Below, one piece after another: positions 53,870-63,601 of a stretch of DNA of 64,000 nucleotides. The notes under the pieces are model-generated. The model did no database searches and was not told where the DNA came from. It saw nothing but the letters and a program-made list of their open reading frames with translations. Source of the DNA: Yamagishiella unicocca (lineage: Eukaryota > Chlorophyta > Chlorophyceae > Chlamydomonadales > Volvocaceae); the NCBI GenBank assembly GCA_003116995.1, contig BDSL01000122.1:124001-188000 (forward strand). Reading direction: 5' to 3'. Position numbers and translations under genes: made by a program. Position 1 is the first letter of the stretch; each line of letters starts with the position of its first letter.

Positions 53870-54698
53870 AGACCCGGCCGTGTTGTGGGGTCGCTTCACG
53901 TGACGTCCCGTGCAGCTGGTGCAACCTGACACGGCTGTCGCAGGGTCTCTGCGGTGATGCCCGCAGCCGCCCGGCGGAAGTCATGTGTGCTGCTGCAAAA
54001 CGCGCTGCAACCGGGCACTTTCGAAGTGGAGCTTGGTCTCCGAACCTGGAATCCTGTTGGGCTTTTCATTGACGCCGCCGTTTAATGCTGTTATGGGGAA
54101 ATGCTCCGGGTAAACGCTCCGAGCGCTTTAAGTCTGGTACCATCCGCCGTGGCATGGAGTTTTGGCCCTTATTCGGGGATTTGCAGCATTGGAGCTTCTG
54201 TAGAATGGTTGGGCCGTGATGGAGCCGCTATGGGGCCTCAGCACGGCATTCTGCGAGTAGATTTCGGTCGCCCGCCTTGTGTGTGAGGGGCCGGAATGCG
54301 TGTAGGGTCGTGATCGGTCCGGGCACTGGCGCAGTGAGGCGGGAGGGCTGTAACCCTGCGCGGAACGTCATGCAAGGATGTGGGAGGAGCGGATGCCCCT
54401 GCATGGGGACCGCCCGAGGTGGATGGGGGACCGACGCGACGGGGAAGCGCGCCTGTGGGCCGGGCGGTGGGGGGAGGGGACGCACAGCCCCATGATTGGA
54501 AGTTCGGGTTTAGCCTGTCCCTCTCGTGCTGGCAGTACTTACTATCAGACCCTGTAGCATAGTGCCTATAGCGTGGTTCCTGTAGTGGGGTGCCTGTCGT
54601 ATACAGTGCCTGTGCACGTGTGGAGCCTGTGCACGTGTGGAGCCTGCGCATGTGCTGCCTGCGCATGTGCTGCCTCTAGTGTGCTGGCTGTAGTGTGC

Positions 54699-54736
54699 TG
54701 GTAATGGTTTAAGACACGTAGTCTCGTCGGGGTGGG
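54699..54736 (+). repeat. 38-bp direct repeat Z, right copy
   Basis: One mismatch (T to G in TGGTAAT/GGTTTAAG) from the copy at 50047-50084. It runs directly into block X copy 2, overlapping it by two bases. Confidence 0.92.
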
Positions 54737-54954
54737 CCCTGCGCAGCAAGGACGAGGGTCGCGATTGAAAGGTGGCCCCCGCTGCGCTCGGAAGTGAAGC
54801 CTTTCACTCAAACTCTGGCGTCGGGCATTGCCCAGCCTGTTGGCAGACGTACCGCCCTCAGTCGCCCCACCACGGTCGGCCCAACGCTGTCGTCGCCACC
54901 CACTGCGAGTTCAGGACTTCCTTCATTAAGGCAGCAGGTCCTCCCCGGGTCCTG
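54735..54954 (+). repeat. duplicated block X, copy 2
   Basis: Direct 220-bp duplicate of 48933-49152, about 98% identical by eye. Confidence 0.95.
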
Positions 54955-56028
54955 CCCAGGTCATCATTAAAGGGTTGCTTCCTCCATATTATACTGGCTC
55001 CCCCTTGCAGCCCTGCCCGCTGCCTCTCGCGGCGCCCATAACTGTTTCGGTTCTCTTCGGCGGGGGAGACACGCATGTCGGCGGCAGCTGCCGCGGGTGA
55101 CTGGCTGCGACGACATCCTTCCGGGCTGCTGGGATCGGAGCAAAAGGTGGGGAGGCGGCCAGTGCTGGAGCGCCTTGAGGGCGGGGAAGCTGACGACATG
55201 TGTATCAAGAAAGGACGCAGGGACAGGTCGGTGTGTATGTGTATGTTACAGGAAGGGGTGCGGCCGCCACACGGAGCAGCTGCCCAGGGGGGTTGTGAAG
55301 AGACTTTGGGGGTTGTGGAGACTCAAGGCTAAAACACAACACGTCAGCGACCCTCCGCCAGCACCGGACCACCACCGCACTTGCGAACTCACACACTACC
55401 GGAAGCTGGCGTTGGTCGGGTGGTCGTACCGACAGGTCGTCAAGCCGGCGGTGCACGCCTACCTCGCAGCCGCCACAACAGCACCGGAGACCGCGGCATG
55501 GAACAACTGTGAGCTAGGCGGCCAACTCCAACGTATGAAACCAGTGTTCAACAACAGGGGGGCAGTTGACGATACGTGTCAGGAGACGAACAAGGACACG
55601 CTGCGGTCGTGGACGGCCGCGGAGCTCTGACGCGCAATGGAAATCGCGCATACACTAGAACAAGCAAAGTGCCAACATGAACATACTGGTCAACGTAATA
55701 ATTTATATTTGAGGGTGGTTCTGATGGCAGAGCCCCATATCGCTAGAGGTAGGAACATGAACAAAGGTCCACCGCCCCACCCTAACCGCCACATCACCCT
55801 GCGGGGCCGTACTATCGCAACTGAAAACGAATTCATACCGGTATCCGTCAGGTAGCAATCGGGCGGCAGGTGGCTCAGGCGGCTAGCAAGCACGTCTCCT
55901 CAGTCGCACCGCAATCCCCACAATCACTCCTCGACGGCGGAAGCCCCCACCGCTGCGCCGCCCACAGCCACTGCCTCAGCGCCCCCCTCCGGCATCGCGC
56001 CCGCCGGCGGCTCCGCATCCACCTCCAG

Positions 56029-59000
56029 TCAGCCTCCGCTGCTGCCCCCCGAAGGCCTCGTGGGCGGCTGCTGCTGCTGCTGCTCCACCGCCACCTGATG
56101 CTGCTGCTCCTGGCTCAGCACCGCGACACCGGGTCCAGTCGGAGGGGTGGCGGCGGCGCCGGTAGGCCGTGGAGCGGCAGCGGCGCCAGCCGCATCTCCG
56201 CCAGCGGGCGGCGGAGCCGTCGGCGGCGGAGCCGCCGCCGCCTTCGCCCAGCCGGCGCTGCCGCCGCCGCCGCCTGCAGCGCCGCTGCCACAAGCCCCCG
56301 GGGGGTTGAAGAAGGGCCAGCCAGGAGGTGGGGCGGAGAACATGGCGAACATGGCGGGGCCGAGGAAGGCGAAGGGATCGGCAGGGTAGGCTGGCGCGGC
56401 CGCGGCAGGAGGCGGCGGCGGCGGCGCCGCCGCCGCCAGGCCTGACAGCCCACCGGCTCCGGCGCCCAGGAAGCTGAGGCCCAGGCCCAGGCCGATGCCG
56501 ACCCCCACGGCCATGTCCATACCCATCTCCGCAGCGGCGCCGGTGGGCTCCAGGAAGGGGCAGCCGCGGCGCCAAGGGCCGCCCGCGCCGCCGCCACCGC
56601 AGCAGCGGCACCCACCGCCGACGCCGATGCCGCCGGCGGACAGGCGAACGGCCCCCAGCTTCCAGGGGCAACCGTTCATCTTGGAGGGCCCGAACGCGCC
56701 AGTAGCACCCCAGGCAGCAAAGGGACTGCCGGCGGCGGCGGCAGCGGCGGCGGCACGGCCGCCGCAGCCGCCGCGCCTGGGGCCGCAGCAGCCCCTGCCG
56801 CGGGCAGCGGTAGGGCATGCCGCCGCTCCGGCGCCGTCGGCGTCACTGGCACAGGCAGCGCCGCCGGTAGCGGCAGCAGCCGCTGCAGCAGCAGCCGCTG
56901 CGGCAGCAGCAGCCCAAAAGGGCGTGCCGGCCTTGTTTGCGTCGGCAGTGGTATTGGTGGTGGTGGTGCGGTCGGCGGCGCCGGCGGTGAAGTGCGAGGT
57001 GACCTCCTCCCACAAGCTGGCGAGGGAGCGGGCGGGGGCGCCTGCAGCGGGCGTTGGGGCGGTTGGGCAGTTGGGGTCGTTGGCCACAATTGCTGGCTTG
57101 CTGGGAGCGGCCCGAGGGTGTGGTAAGGGGTGACCGCGGAGCAAAAATCAGAGGGGAGGGGAGGAGTGCAGGGTGTGTGTAGCCTCCTGAAAGCCGACAC
57201 GAGGCATCCCTACGTCCCTCGCTCCTAACACGACCACCTCCAGCCCCCCACGTCCGCCTTGGAGCCCTAACCCAACCTGCCCTGCCCCCAAAAACCAAAC
57301 CCTAACCCGACCTGCCCTGCCCCCAAAAACCAAACCCTAACCCGACCTGCCCTGCCCCCAAAAACGAAACCCTAACCCGACCTGCCCTGCCCCCAAAAAC
57401 CAAACCCTAACCCGACCTGCCCTGCCCCCAAAAACCAAACCCTAACCCGACCTGCCCTGCCCCCAAAAACTAAACCCTAACCCAACCTGCCCTGCCCCCA
57501 AAAAATAAACCCTAACCCGTCCTGCCCTGCCCCCCAAAAATAAACCCTAACCCGACCTGCCCTGCTCCCGAAAAATAAACCCTAGCTGCCTGAAGCCCAG
57601 CACCCAGCAACCAACCACGCCGGCACTTAACCACTGCATTGCAAGTGGGCCCTGGTACCAGGTCCAGGGAGGGCTCTGGCCCCAGTGACCCACCGACCCG
57701 CAGCCACCCGCCTGCCCACCTGGATCGCCCCGCACTGTCTCACGCAGCAGGTCCCGCAGCAGCCCGTCCAGTCCTCCGTCAGCCGCCGGCGAACCTACGG
57801 CGCGTGCACAGAGGAGGAGCAGCGGTCGACAGGAGGGGGTTAAGACAGAACGAAAACCCGTAGGTCGGTGTCGCCTTCGGAGGGGCCAGTCAGCAGCGGC
57901 CAGTGGAGGGGGCAGCCAGCAGCGACAGGAGGGGGTTAAGACAGAACGAAAACCCGTAGGTCGGTGTCGCCTTCGGAGGGGCCAGTCAGCAGCGGCCAGT
58001 GGAGGGGGCAGCCAACAGCGGGTGGTGGGCGGCTGTGCGCTTTTTGGCAAAGGCACGAGTTGTTTGTCGTACGCCGACGTGGTTCACGTGGTTCACGGGG
58101 TAGAGAGGAGAGAAAGGATCATGCCCAAGACAGGTCGGTGCGTGTGTGTGGGTGAGTGGGTTGATTTGTTACTGCCAAGCTGTGCGCAAACAGCTGGATG
58201 TGTGGCGTGGTTGCAGCAATCTACGGCGAAGCGCGTCTCGGTGCCCCGAGCCCTGACTCACCAGCAGGGGGGGCAGCGCCACCACCACCGCCACCACGAC
58301 CACCACCACCAGCTGCTGCTGCTGCGCCGGCGTCATTCGCGCCCGCGCCCGCGCTTGCGGCGGCAGCACCAGTTGGGGCGGTGGCCGGCTTGCTGGGGCC
58401 CGCGCCCTCCGCCGACCCCTGCTGCTGCTGCTGTGCTGCGCCTGCTGTGGCCCCGCGCCCCTGGGACCACGCCTGTGGCACCCAGCTACCCGGCTGCTGC
58501 TGCTGCTGCTGCTGTGGTTGGGGCTGGCGGCTGCGCATCATGAGGTGCTCGCCCAGGAGCGGGCTGTCCAGCCACACCTGGCTCTGGTTGAGGACGTCGA
58601 CCTACGAGGACGGATCGGGGTGGGCAGGAGAGCCCAGTGAAAGGTTTGGGTGGGGAGGTAGAGTAGGTACTGCCGAGCCGAGAGTGGGGAGCGACCCCAC
58701 CTCTACCTCCCGCTGCCTGAGGGGGCAGCACAACTCACCGGCACAGAGCCGCCCGTCAGCATCCCCGCGACCTCGTTGGCGAAGTGGTTGCAGTTGTTGT
58801 AGAGGATGTCGTACGCCTCCTCGCTGAACCTGCCGCCCGGCCGCGAGAGGCCGGCGATCAGGTCGTCCAGGAGGGCGCCGGACAGCAGGGTGTCGCTGCA
58901 GGGCAAAGTGGAGACGGCAGTGGCGCAGGGCGCGAGGTGGTCGGTTGGTTGAATGGCTGGGAGCAGGATTGCAGGTAGTGGGACGGAGAGGGGGCTCAGA

Positions 59001-59554
59001 AGCACGAAAAGCACAAATCCGCCAGGAGACAGTCGCGGAGAAGTGCAAGGCTCTACTAGTTGGGCACTTGGGAGGTCGAGTTCTAAGTTTGGGGCAGAGT
59101 CAACGTTTGGCTTACCCCAGTTCGACGGCACGGTCGGGAACGCCGAGAGGGCCGCGACCCGCAGGGTAGCGGCGCAGCGGCGGACCGTACGACAGCTCCT
59201 GGTCACCCACGACGATGTTGGTGTGCCACAGGCCATCAAGCTGCGGTGGAGAATTGGAGGGCAGCAGGATGGCAGAGCCAGTGGCAGGTCGTGAAGGCGG
59301 GCATGCGGGGCGAAGACGCACGCCTCGGACTTGTTTGTCAAAAGGAGTGGCTTGCATGAACGCCTATTTGCAAAGACGTGGACCGTGCAGCTTTTGGGAT
59401 GCAGGCCCGTCTTAAGGAATTGCACGCCGCTTGCAAACGTGTGCCATTAAAAAGCAGGAATTCGCACCTGACGACCTAGCAGGATAGGCGACAGCCGGGT
59501 GGCGATGCCACGGCTGATATCATAAATGTGAAGGCGAACAGTTGTCGGCTCCAT
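56029..59554 (-). CDS. DeSI/PPPDE-type deSUMOylating isopeptidase-like protein
   Basis: Six exons on the minus strand: 59554-59468, 59240-59116, 58895-58739, 58601-58262, 57794-57720 and 57092-56029. Phases agree and the product is 615 residues. The PPPDE thiol-peptidase domain is residues 5-130: VRLHIYDISRGIATRLSPIL, LLGRQLDGLWHTNIVV with catalytic His35, ELSYGPPL, and ILYNNCNHFANEVAGML with catalytic Cys106. The His and Cys spacing is close to that of DeSI-1, which cleaves SUMO from some substrates; related PPPDE proteins act on ubiquitin, so SUMO specificity is inferred. After it come a Gln/Ala/Gly-rich stretch, a short helix (LDGLLRDLLRETVRGDP), and an Ala/Gly/Pro-rich 350-residue tail with FLGPAMFAMFSAPPPGWPFF. 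The start is the ATG directly before the first strand. It is divergent from the SET gene, 450 bases away. Confidence 0.88.
57265..57584. repeat. 35-bp tandem repeat containing telomere-like CCCTAACCC
   Basis: About nine copies of a 35-bp unit combining CCCTAACCCGACCTGCCCTG and CCCCCAAAAACCAAA. Located in intron 5 of the DeSI gene. Variation between copies is limited to a few bases and the right end is more worn. Confidence 0.95.
57828..58019. repeat. 96-bp duplication in DeSI intron 4
   Basis: Two nearly identical head-to-tail copies, 57828-57923 and 57924-58019, containing GGTTAAGACAGAACGAAAAC and GTGTCGCCTTCGGAGGGGCC. They end next to the left edge of block Y (58044). Confidence 0.95.
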
Positions 59555-60004
59555 GTCTCCAAGGCTTCGACGGCAGATGCCTTGAGGTCTGCTTGCTTTC
59601 GAGCGCTTGGGGCTGTTGTCTTACGGAGGTCGCTGAATAGCGTGCTTCAGAGTGAGGTGCAGATGAGACATCATGGCACCGCTACGCCTTTTATTCAAGC
59701 GCGCAAGCGTATGACGTTGCTGGTGGTGCTTCACGGGATGCATGGATGAGGCGTCTGGAACGTTCAGGCCAGTAGCATGAGGTGAGGGTGTAATGCTGTG
59801 AAGCTTTGCCCTCAGGTAAGGGCGGCAGCAATTACGCGAGACAGAACAACAACCAACGGCGCCGTACGGCGGGACGTTGTCGCGAATGCGGAATGCCTTT
59901 CCAATTCTTCGCCCCAAATCGACTGCAGCAGAAGTGTTTACCCTTTAGAATGTGTGGCGTAGTTGAGAGCCCCAGTACAGTTGTCAAGTGAATAGGCAGT
60001 CGCA
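59555..60004. promoter_or_regulatory. divergent promoter region DeSI / SET genes
   Basis: The two start codons face away from each other with 450 bases between them, so both promoters must lie here. The region is AT-richer than either gene. No TATA box, tRNA or open frame of note is seen. Confidence 0.5.
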
Positions 60005-63000
60005 ATGCAGCGCCTTGGCCGAGCCGTCGCGACGGGCTGGACAGTAGTATCTAGTCGGGGTCGTGATACCTCCCTAGAGGCGCTAGCTAGCTTAAGATGT
60101 GGTGCGCCGCGCCTGCCGGCGGTCATCATATCCGCCCGCCTTATGTTCGCGGGTGCTTACAGCTCTGTAGCCTCTCCCAGCTCTACGGCGCAGCAACAAC
60201 AACGACAGCCCACATCTCCAGAGGATGAGGCCTGTATTGCACTGTACTTCTCCGGAGCTGCTCCCGCCATGGACATTCTAGGGCCCACCACCTTGAAGGA
60301 CATCCCGGGTGCGACCATGTCGTGATCCCCCGGTGTGGGGCCAGTGGGATGCTAGCCGGCGTTCGGCTGCTGGCCGGTCGGATTCGTTGTTGGAGCGAGG
60401 CTGCCGGCAGGGTGAGGGGCCGAGGCGGTCGCAAGAGGATCCCCTGGGGAGCTTTAGGGGTTGTTTTGAGGTGGCGCAGGTTGTTGCAGTGCGCAGCTTG
60501 GACTGCATGTGTATCTTGGGGGTGGACACGGACGCAACCCCGCTCCTGCGTCCCGCCCTCCGCCGCCCCCTCAGGCAAGGGTCGCGGCCTGGTGGCTAGC
60601 CGAGCGATGGCTCCAGGGGAGCTGGTGATGGCGGTGCAGCCGCTGGTGGTGCTTCACGGGCCGCAGGTATGAGAGTGTGTGTATGTGTGTTTGGGGGGGT
60701 GGGGGCGCCGTGCGCTATTCGTGGTAGGGACCCACGGGTTTCTACAGTCCCCGAGTTGGATGCGGGAGGAGGGGTTCCGGTTGGGGCTAGAGCTGTCGTG
60801 TGTGAGGTGCAGGGTGCCGCATGTTTGTGGGTGCCGCATGTGGGTGCACGTGCGAGGGGAGGGCCCCGCTGGACGGAGGGCCCAGGGGGACAAAGGAGGG
60901 AGGCGGAGGGGGGCTGGGGGACGGAGGGCCCAGGGGGACAAAGGAAGGAGGCGGAGGGGGGCTGGGGGACGGAGGGCCCAGGGGGACAAAGAAGGGAGGC
61001 GGAGGGGGGCTGGGGGACGGAGGGCGGGCGATGAGCGGCTCAGTGCAGCCGGAGGGGGGCGGCGGAGGGACCAGCAGGAGCAGCGGCACGTGGGGAGCAT
61101 ATGCGGCAAGGCAGGTTCGAAGGGCGGGTATGGGCAGTGTTGAGATGTCGGGTCCATGTGCGGTTTGCTCTGTAGTAGCCACAGCGCTGCTGCTGCCGCC
61201 CTCCACTCCACAGGACTCCATGCCCCCGCCGGACTACCTCGCGGATCACCTCGCAGCCAACTGGCCCACAATGACCGTACGGCACCGTACGGCATTGACC
61301 CACATGTTCACGGGACCCGGCGGGCCGGCCCCGGCGGCGGGGCACCCGCCCGGCACCGCCCCCGCGGCGGCAGCGGCGACCACCACGAGCGGTGTCGCCG
61401 ACGGCGCCGTCATCCAGGCGATCGTGTCGTACAACGCGTACGGCGATGAGTACGAGGACCTGGCCGCCGCTGACCTGCGCGGCGACGGCGCCCCCCGCAG
61501 CCACGTGGGTCTGTGGCCGCACTTCAGCTCGCTGAACCACTCCTGCGTGCCCAACTGCGTCCACTACGTCGTCGGCTCCACCATGGTCGTACGGGCGGTG
61601 CAGGTGGGTTTCGGAGCCGGGCGCGGTGCCGGCCCACCCGATGTTCCCTGCTCTGTGTTGGGTTTGTGAGCGCGGCTGCTGCTACTGCTGCTGCTGCTGC
61701 TGGTGCACACGCTAACCGCTGACGGCTTGATTAATAGGTCCACATGCACCCTGGAACCAACCGAACCTGCCAACCATCCATCCTTGACCTATCAACTACC
61801 AACTCCCAACGACTTCCGCGTGGCCGTCTCGCAGCCGGTGCCCGAGGGCGCCGAACTCATGATCTCGTACCTGGGTCGGGACGACCTGGCGCCGAGGCAA
61901 GTACGACAGTCCATACTGCAGTCCCGGTACGGCTTCCGCTGCGACTGCGCGAGGTGCCGTACGGAAGAGGAGCTGCCCGAGGAGCTGCAGTCGCTGCTGC
62001 AGCAGCTGTACGACAGGGCGCGTCACGAGCTGGCGCCGCGTTTCGAGCGGCTGGCTTCGGCGGCGTCTTCGGAGGCGGAGGGGGTGGAGGCTGGTGGGGG
62101 CTTCTCAGTGGCCGACGACGACGACGATGAAGATGAGGACGAGGCGGCGGCGGCGGCGGCTCCAGGCGCCACTCGGACTACCGTCACGGCAGCGGAGGGG
62201 GCAAAGCGGGTCCTGCGTAAGGTCGGTCGATGAGGGGCGGATGGCGGTTCGGGGATATGCATGCTGGTCGATGTGGGCCGTCCTCCTCCCGCTCCCCTCC
62301 CGCTCGTCCGGCCCCCGTAAAACCCAACACCCCCTCCCCCCCCCCGACCTCCGGGCTCTCCCAGGCTGGCGGCTCCGGCGCCCAGTGGCCCTCCCAGCTG
62401 GCTGCACTGGAGCCGCGACTGGAGGAGTGTGCTCGCCAGCTGCACCTGGCAATCAAGGTGGGTGCCGCCTCCGTGAGCTTGGTGCTCGGGCGTCGGTGGA
62501 GCTTAATAGAAAGGACTTCCGTGCTGACAAGGGCCCGGCAACCCTCCCCCCGTCGCTGCCCCTCACCTCCTCCCTTCTGCTCCCCCTCCTCCCTCCCCGC
62601 CGCCTTCCCCTCAATCACCCTTCTCCCTCCCCTCCCCCTCCCACCCACGTCGTCGCGTCCGTGTGCGTAGCATGCGCGCGCGTCCCGGTGTCCGAAGGCA
62701 ATGCACACGCTACATTTCCCCAGTCGTGTTACCGGTTCTATTCTTGTAATCCCCCTCCCTCTCCCCTCCCTCTCCCCTCCCCTCTTCCCCCCTTCCCCCC
62801 CCTCCCAGGAGCTCCAGGAGGACGACGATGCCGTGGAAGATAGCGCCGGGGACGCTGAAGCGGCCGCTGGTGGCGATGCTCCCGCCCCGCCCGGACGCCA
62901 GCTGACCCGGGTTCAATCCGCACAGGCGGCGGCTTACCAGCTGCTGGAGCTGCTGCACCTGCACGCCGAGCTCACGTCGGCGGCGGGCGGCGGCGGCGCG

Positions 63001-63601
63001 CCGGCGGCGGCGGCGGTGTCCGCGCTGCAGGCCTGCTGGCACGTGTTAGACGCCATCGGCCGCGGCTCCGAGCTGCAGGTGGGGTACGGCGCTGCTGGAA
63101 GAGGGCGCTGCGCCCAGACGGGGCCAAGGCGTGCAGCGTATACCGCGTACCGGTAGCGGCAGGGGACCTGCCTGGCCAATTTCATGTGGCTGACAGGATG
63201 AGAACTGCGTGATGCGCCGTGCTCCTACGTGCCTCCTCACCCCTCAACACTCCCTCGGCCCCTCTTCCCTCGGCCCCTCCTCCCTCGGCCCCTCAAAGCG
63301 TCTGTCCTAAACGGTTTGTCATCGCATCCACGGGTCTTCCTCGAATCTTCCCTCGCCCCCCTCGGCGCACTCTCCTTATGGTACGCAGGTGTTCCAGGCG
63401 TGCAAGCTGCTGAACGACGCGTTGCGGCAGGCCAGGTACGGCGGCGGCTCCCGCCCGCCCGCCGGGCCGCCCCCCGAGGCGGTGCGCGAGGCGGCGGCGA
63501 TGCTGGGGCAGTCGCTGCTGGCGCGGTACGGCAGGCTGCGGGGGCAGCACCTCACGGGGATGACGCAGGCGGCCATGCGGTCCAGCAGGGGCTTCTTCTG
63601 A
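60005..63601 (+). CDS. SET-domain (SMYD-like) lysine methyltransferase-like protein
   Basis: Seven exons: 60005-60308, 60575-60666, 61214-61603, 61835-62221, 62365-62457, 62809-63078 and 63389-63601. Phases agree; 582 residues. The first 55 residues are Arg/Ser/Ala-rich without acids in the first 15, like an organelle leader (MQRLGRAVATGWTVVSSRG). The SET domain starts at IPGKGRGLVASRAMAPGELV (about 100) and continues after an Ala/Thr/Gly insert to FSSLNHSCVPNC (240-247), MVVRAVQPVPEGAELMISYL (256-275) and the Cys-rich post-SET YGFRCDCARC (294-303). These are the S-adenosylmethionine and substrate-binding motifs of SMYD and related protein-lysine methyltransferases. An acidic DDDDDEDEDE stretch and a helical C-terminal half (SMYD/TPR-like) follow. 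No MYND zinc finger is seen. Substrate unknown. Confidence 0.86.
60872..61015. repeat. 48-bp tandem repeat in SET gene intron 2
   Basis: Three copies beginning at 60872, 60920 and 60968, each with GACGGAGGGCCCAGGGGGAC and GGCGGAGGGGGGCTGGGG. Purine-rich on the plus strand. Confidence 0.92.
62713..62752 (+). repeat. dispersed repeat family C, SET intron 5 copy
   Basis: CCCCAGTCGTGTTACCGGTT followed by CTATTCTTGTAATCCCC, sense to the gene. Confidence 0.75.
63303..63350 (+). repeat. dispersed repeat family A, SET intron 6 copy
   Basis: Contains CTAAACGGTTTGTCATCGCA and CCACGGGTCTTCCTCGAATC, so it carries both the AAACGG part and the core of the longer GNAT copies. Sense to the gene and close to the last 3' splice site. 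Confidence 0.8.

Larger units (their letters stand above)
53870..56028. other. convergent intergenic region with block X copy 2
   Basis: Between the 3' ends of the LRR gene (+) and DeSI gene (-). Holds degenerate 17-19-bp repeats built on GTGCACGTGTGGAGCCT (about 54560-54700), repeat Z (54699-54736) and block X copy 2 (54735-54954). Frames at 55075-55630 (85 and 177 codons) have no recognised domain. TGTAA at 54349-54353 is a possible poly(A) signal of the LRR gene. Confidence 0.45.

Noticed and set aside
56115..56818. Arg/Pro/Ser-rich frames on both strands around 56.1-57.1 kb
   Set aside because: They are off-frame readings of the Ala/Gly/Pro-rich last exon of the DeSI gene.
61740..61834. 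Coding sequence directly upstream of SET exon 4 (NDFRVAVSQ), implying an AT-AC or other unusual intron
   Set aside because: A TCCTTGAC branch-like sequence drew attention, but the plain acceptor at 61834 (CTCGCAG) keeps the frame and gives VRAVQ-PVPEGAEL, which fits SET domains without extra residues.
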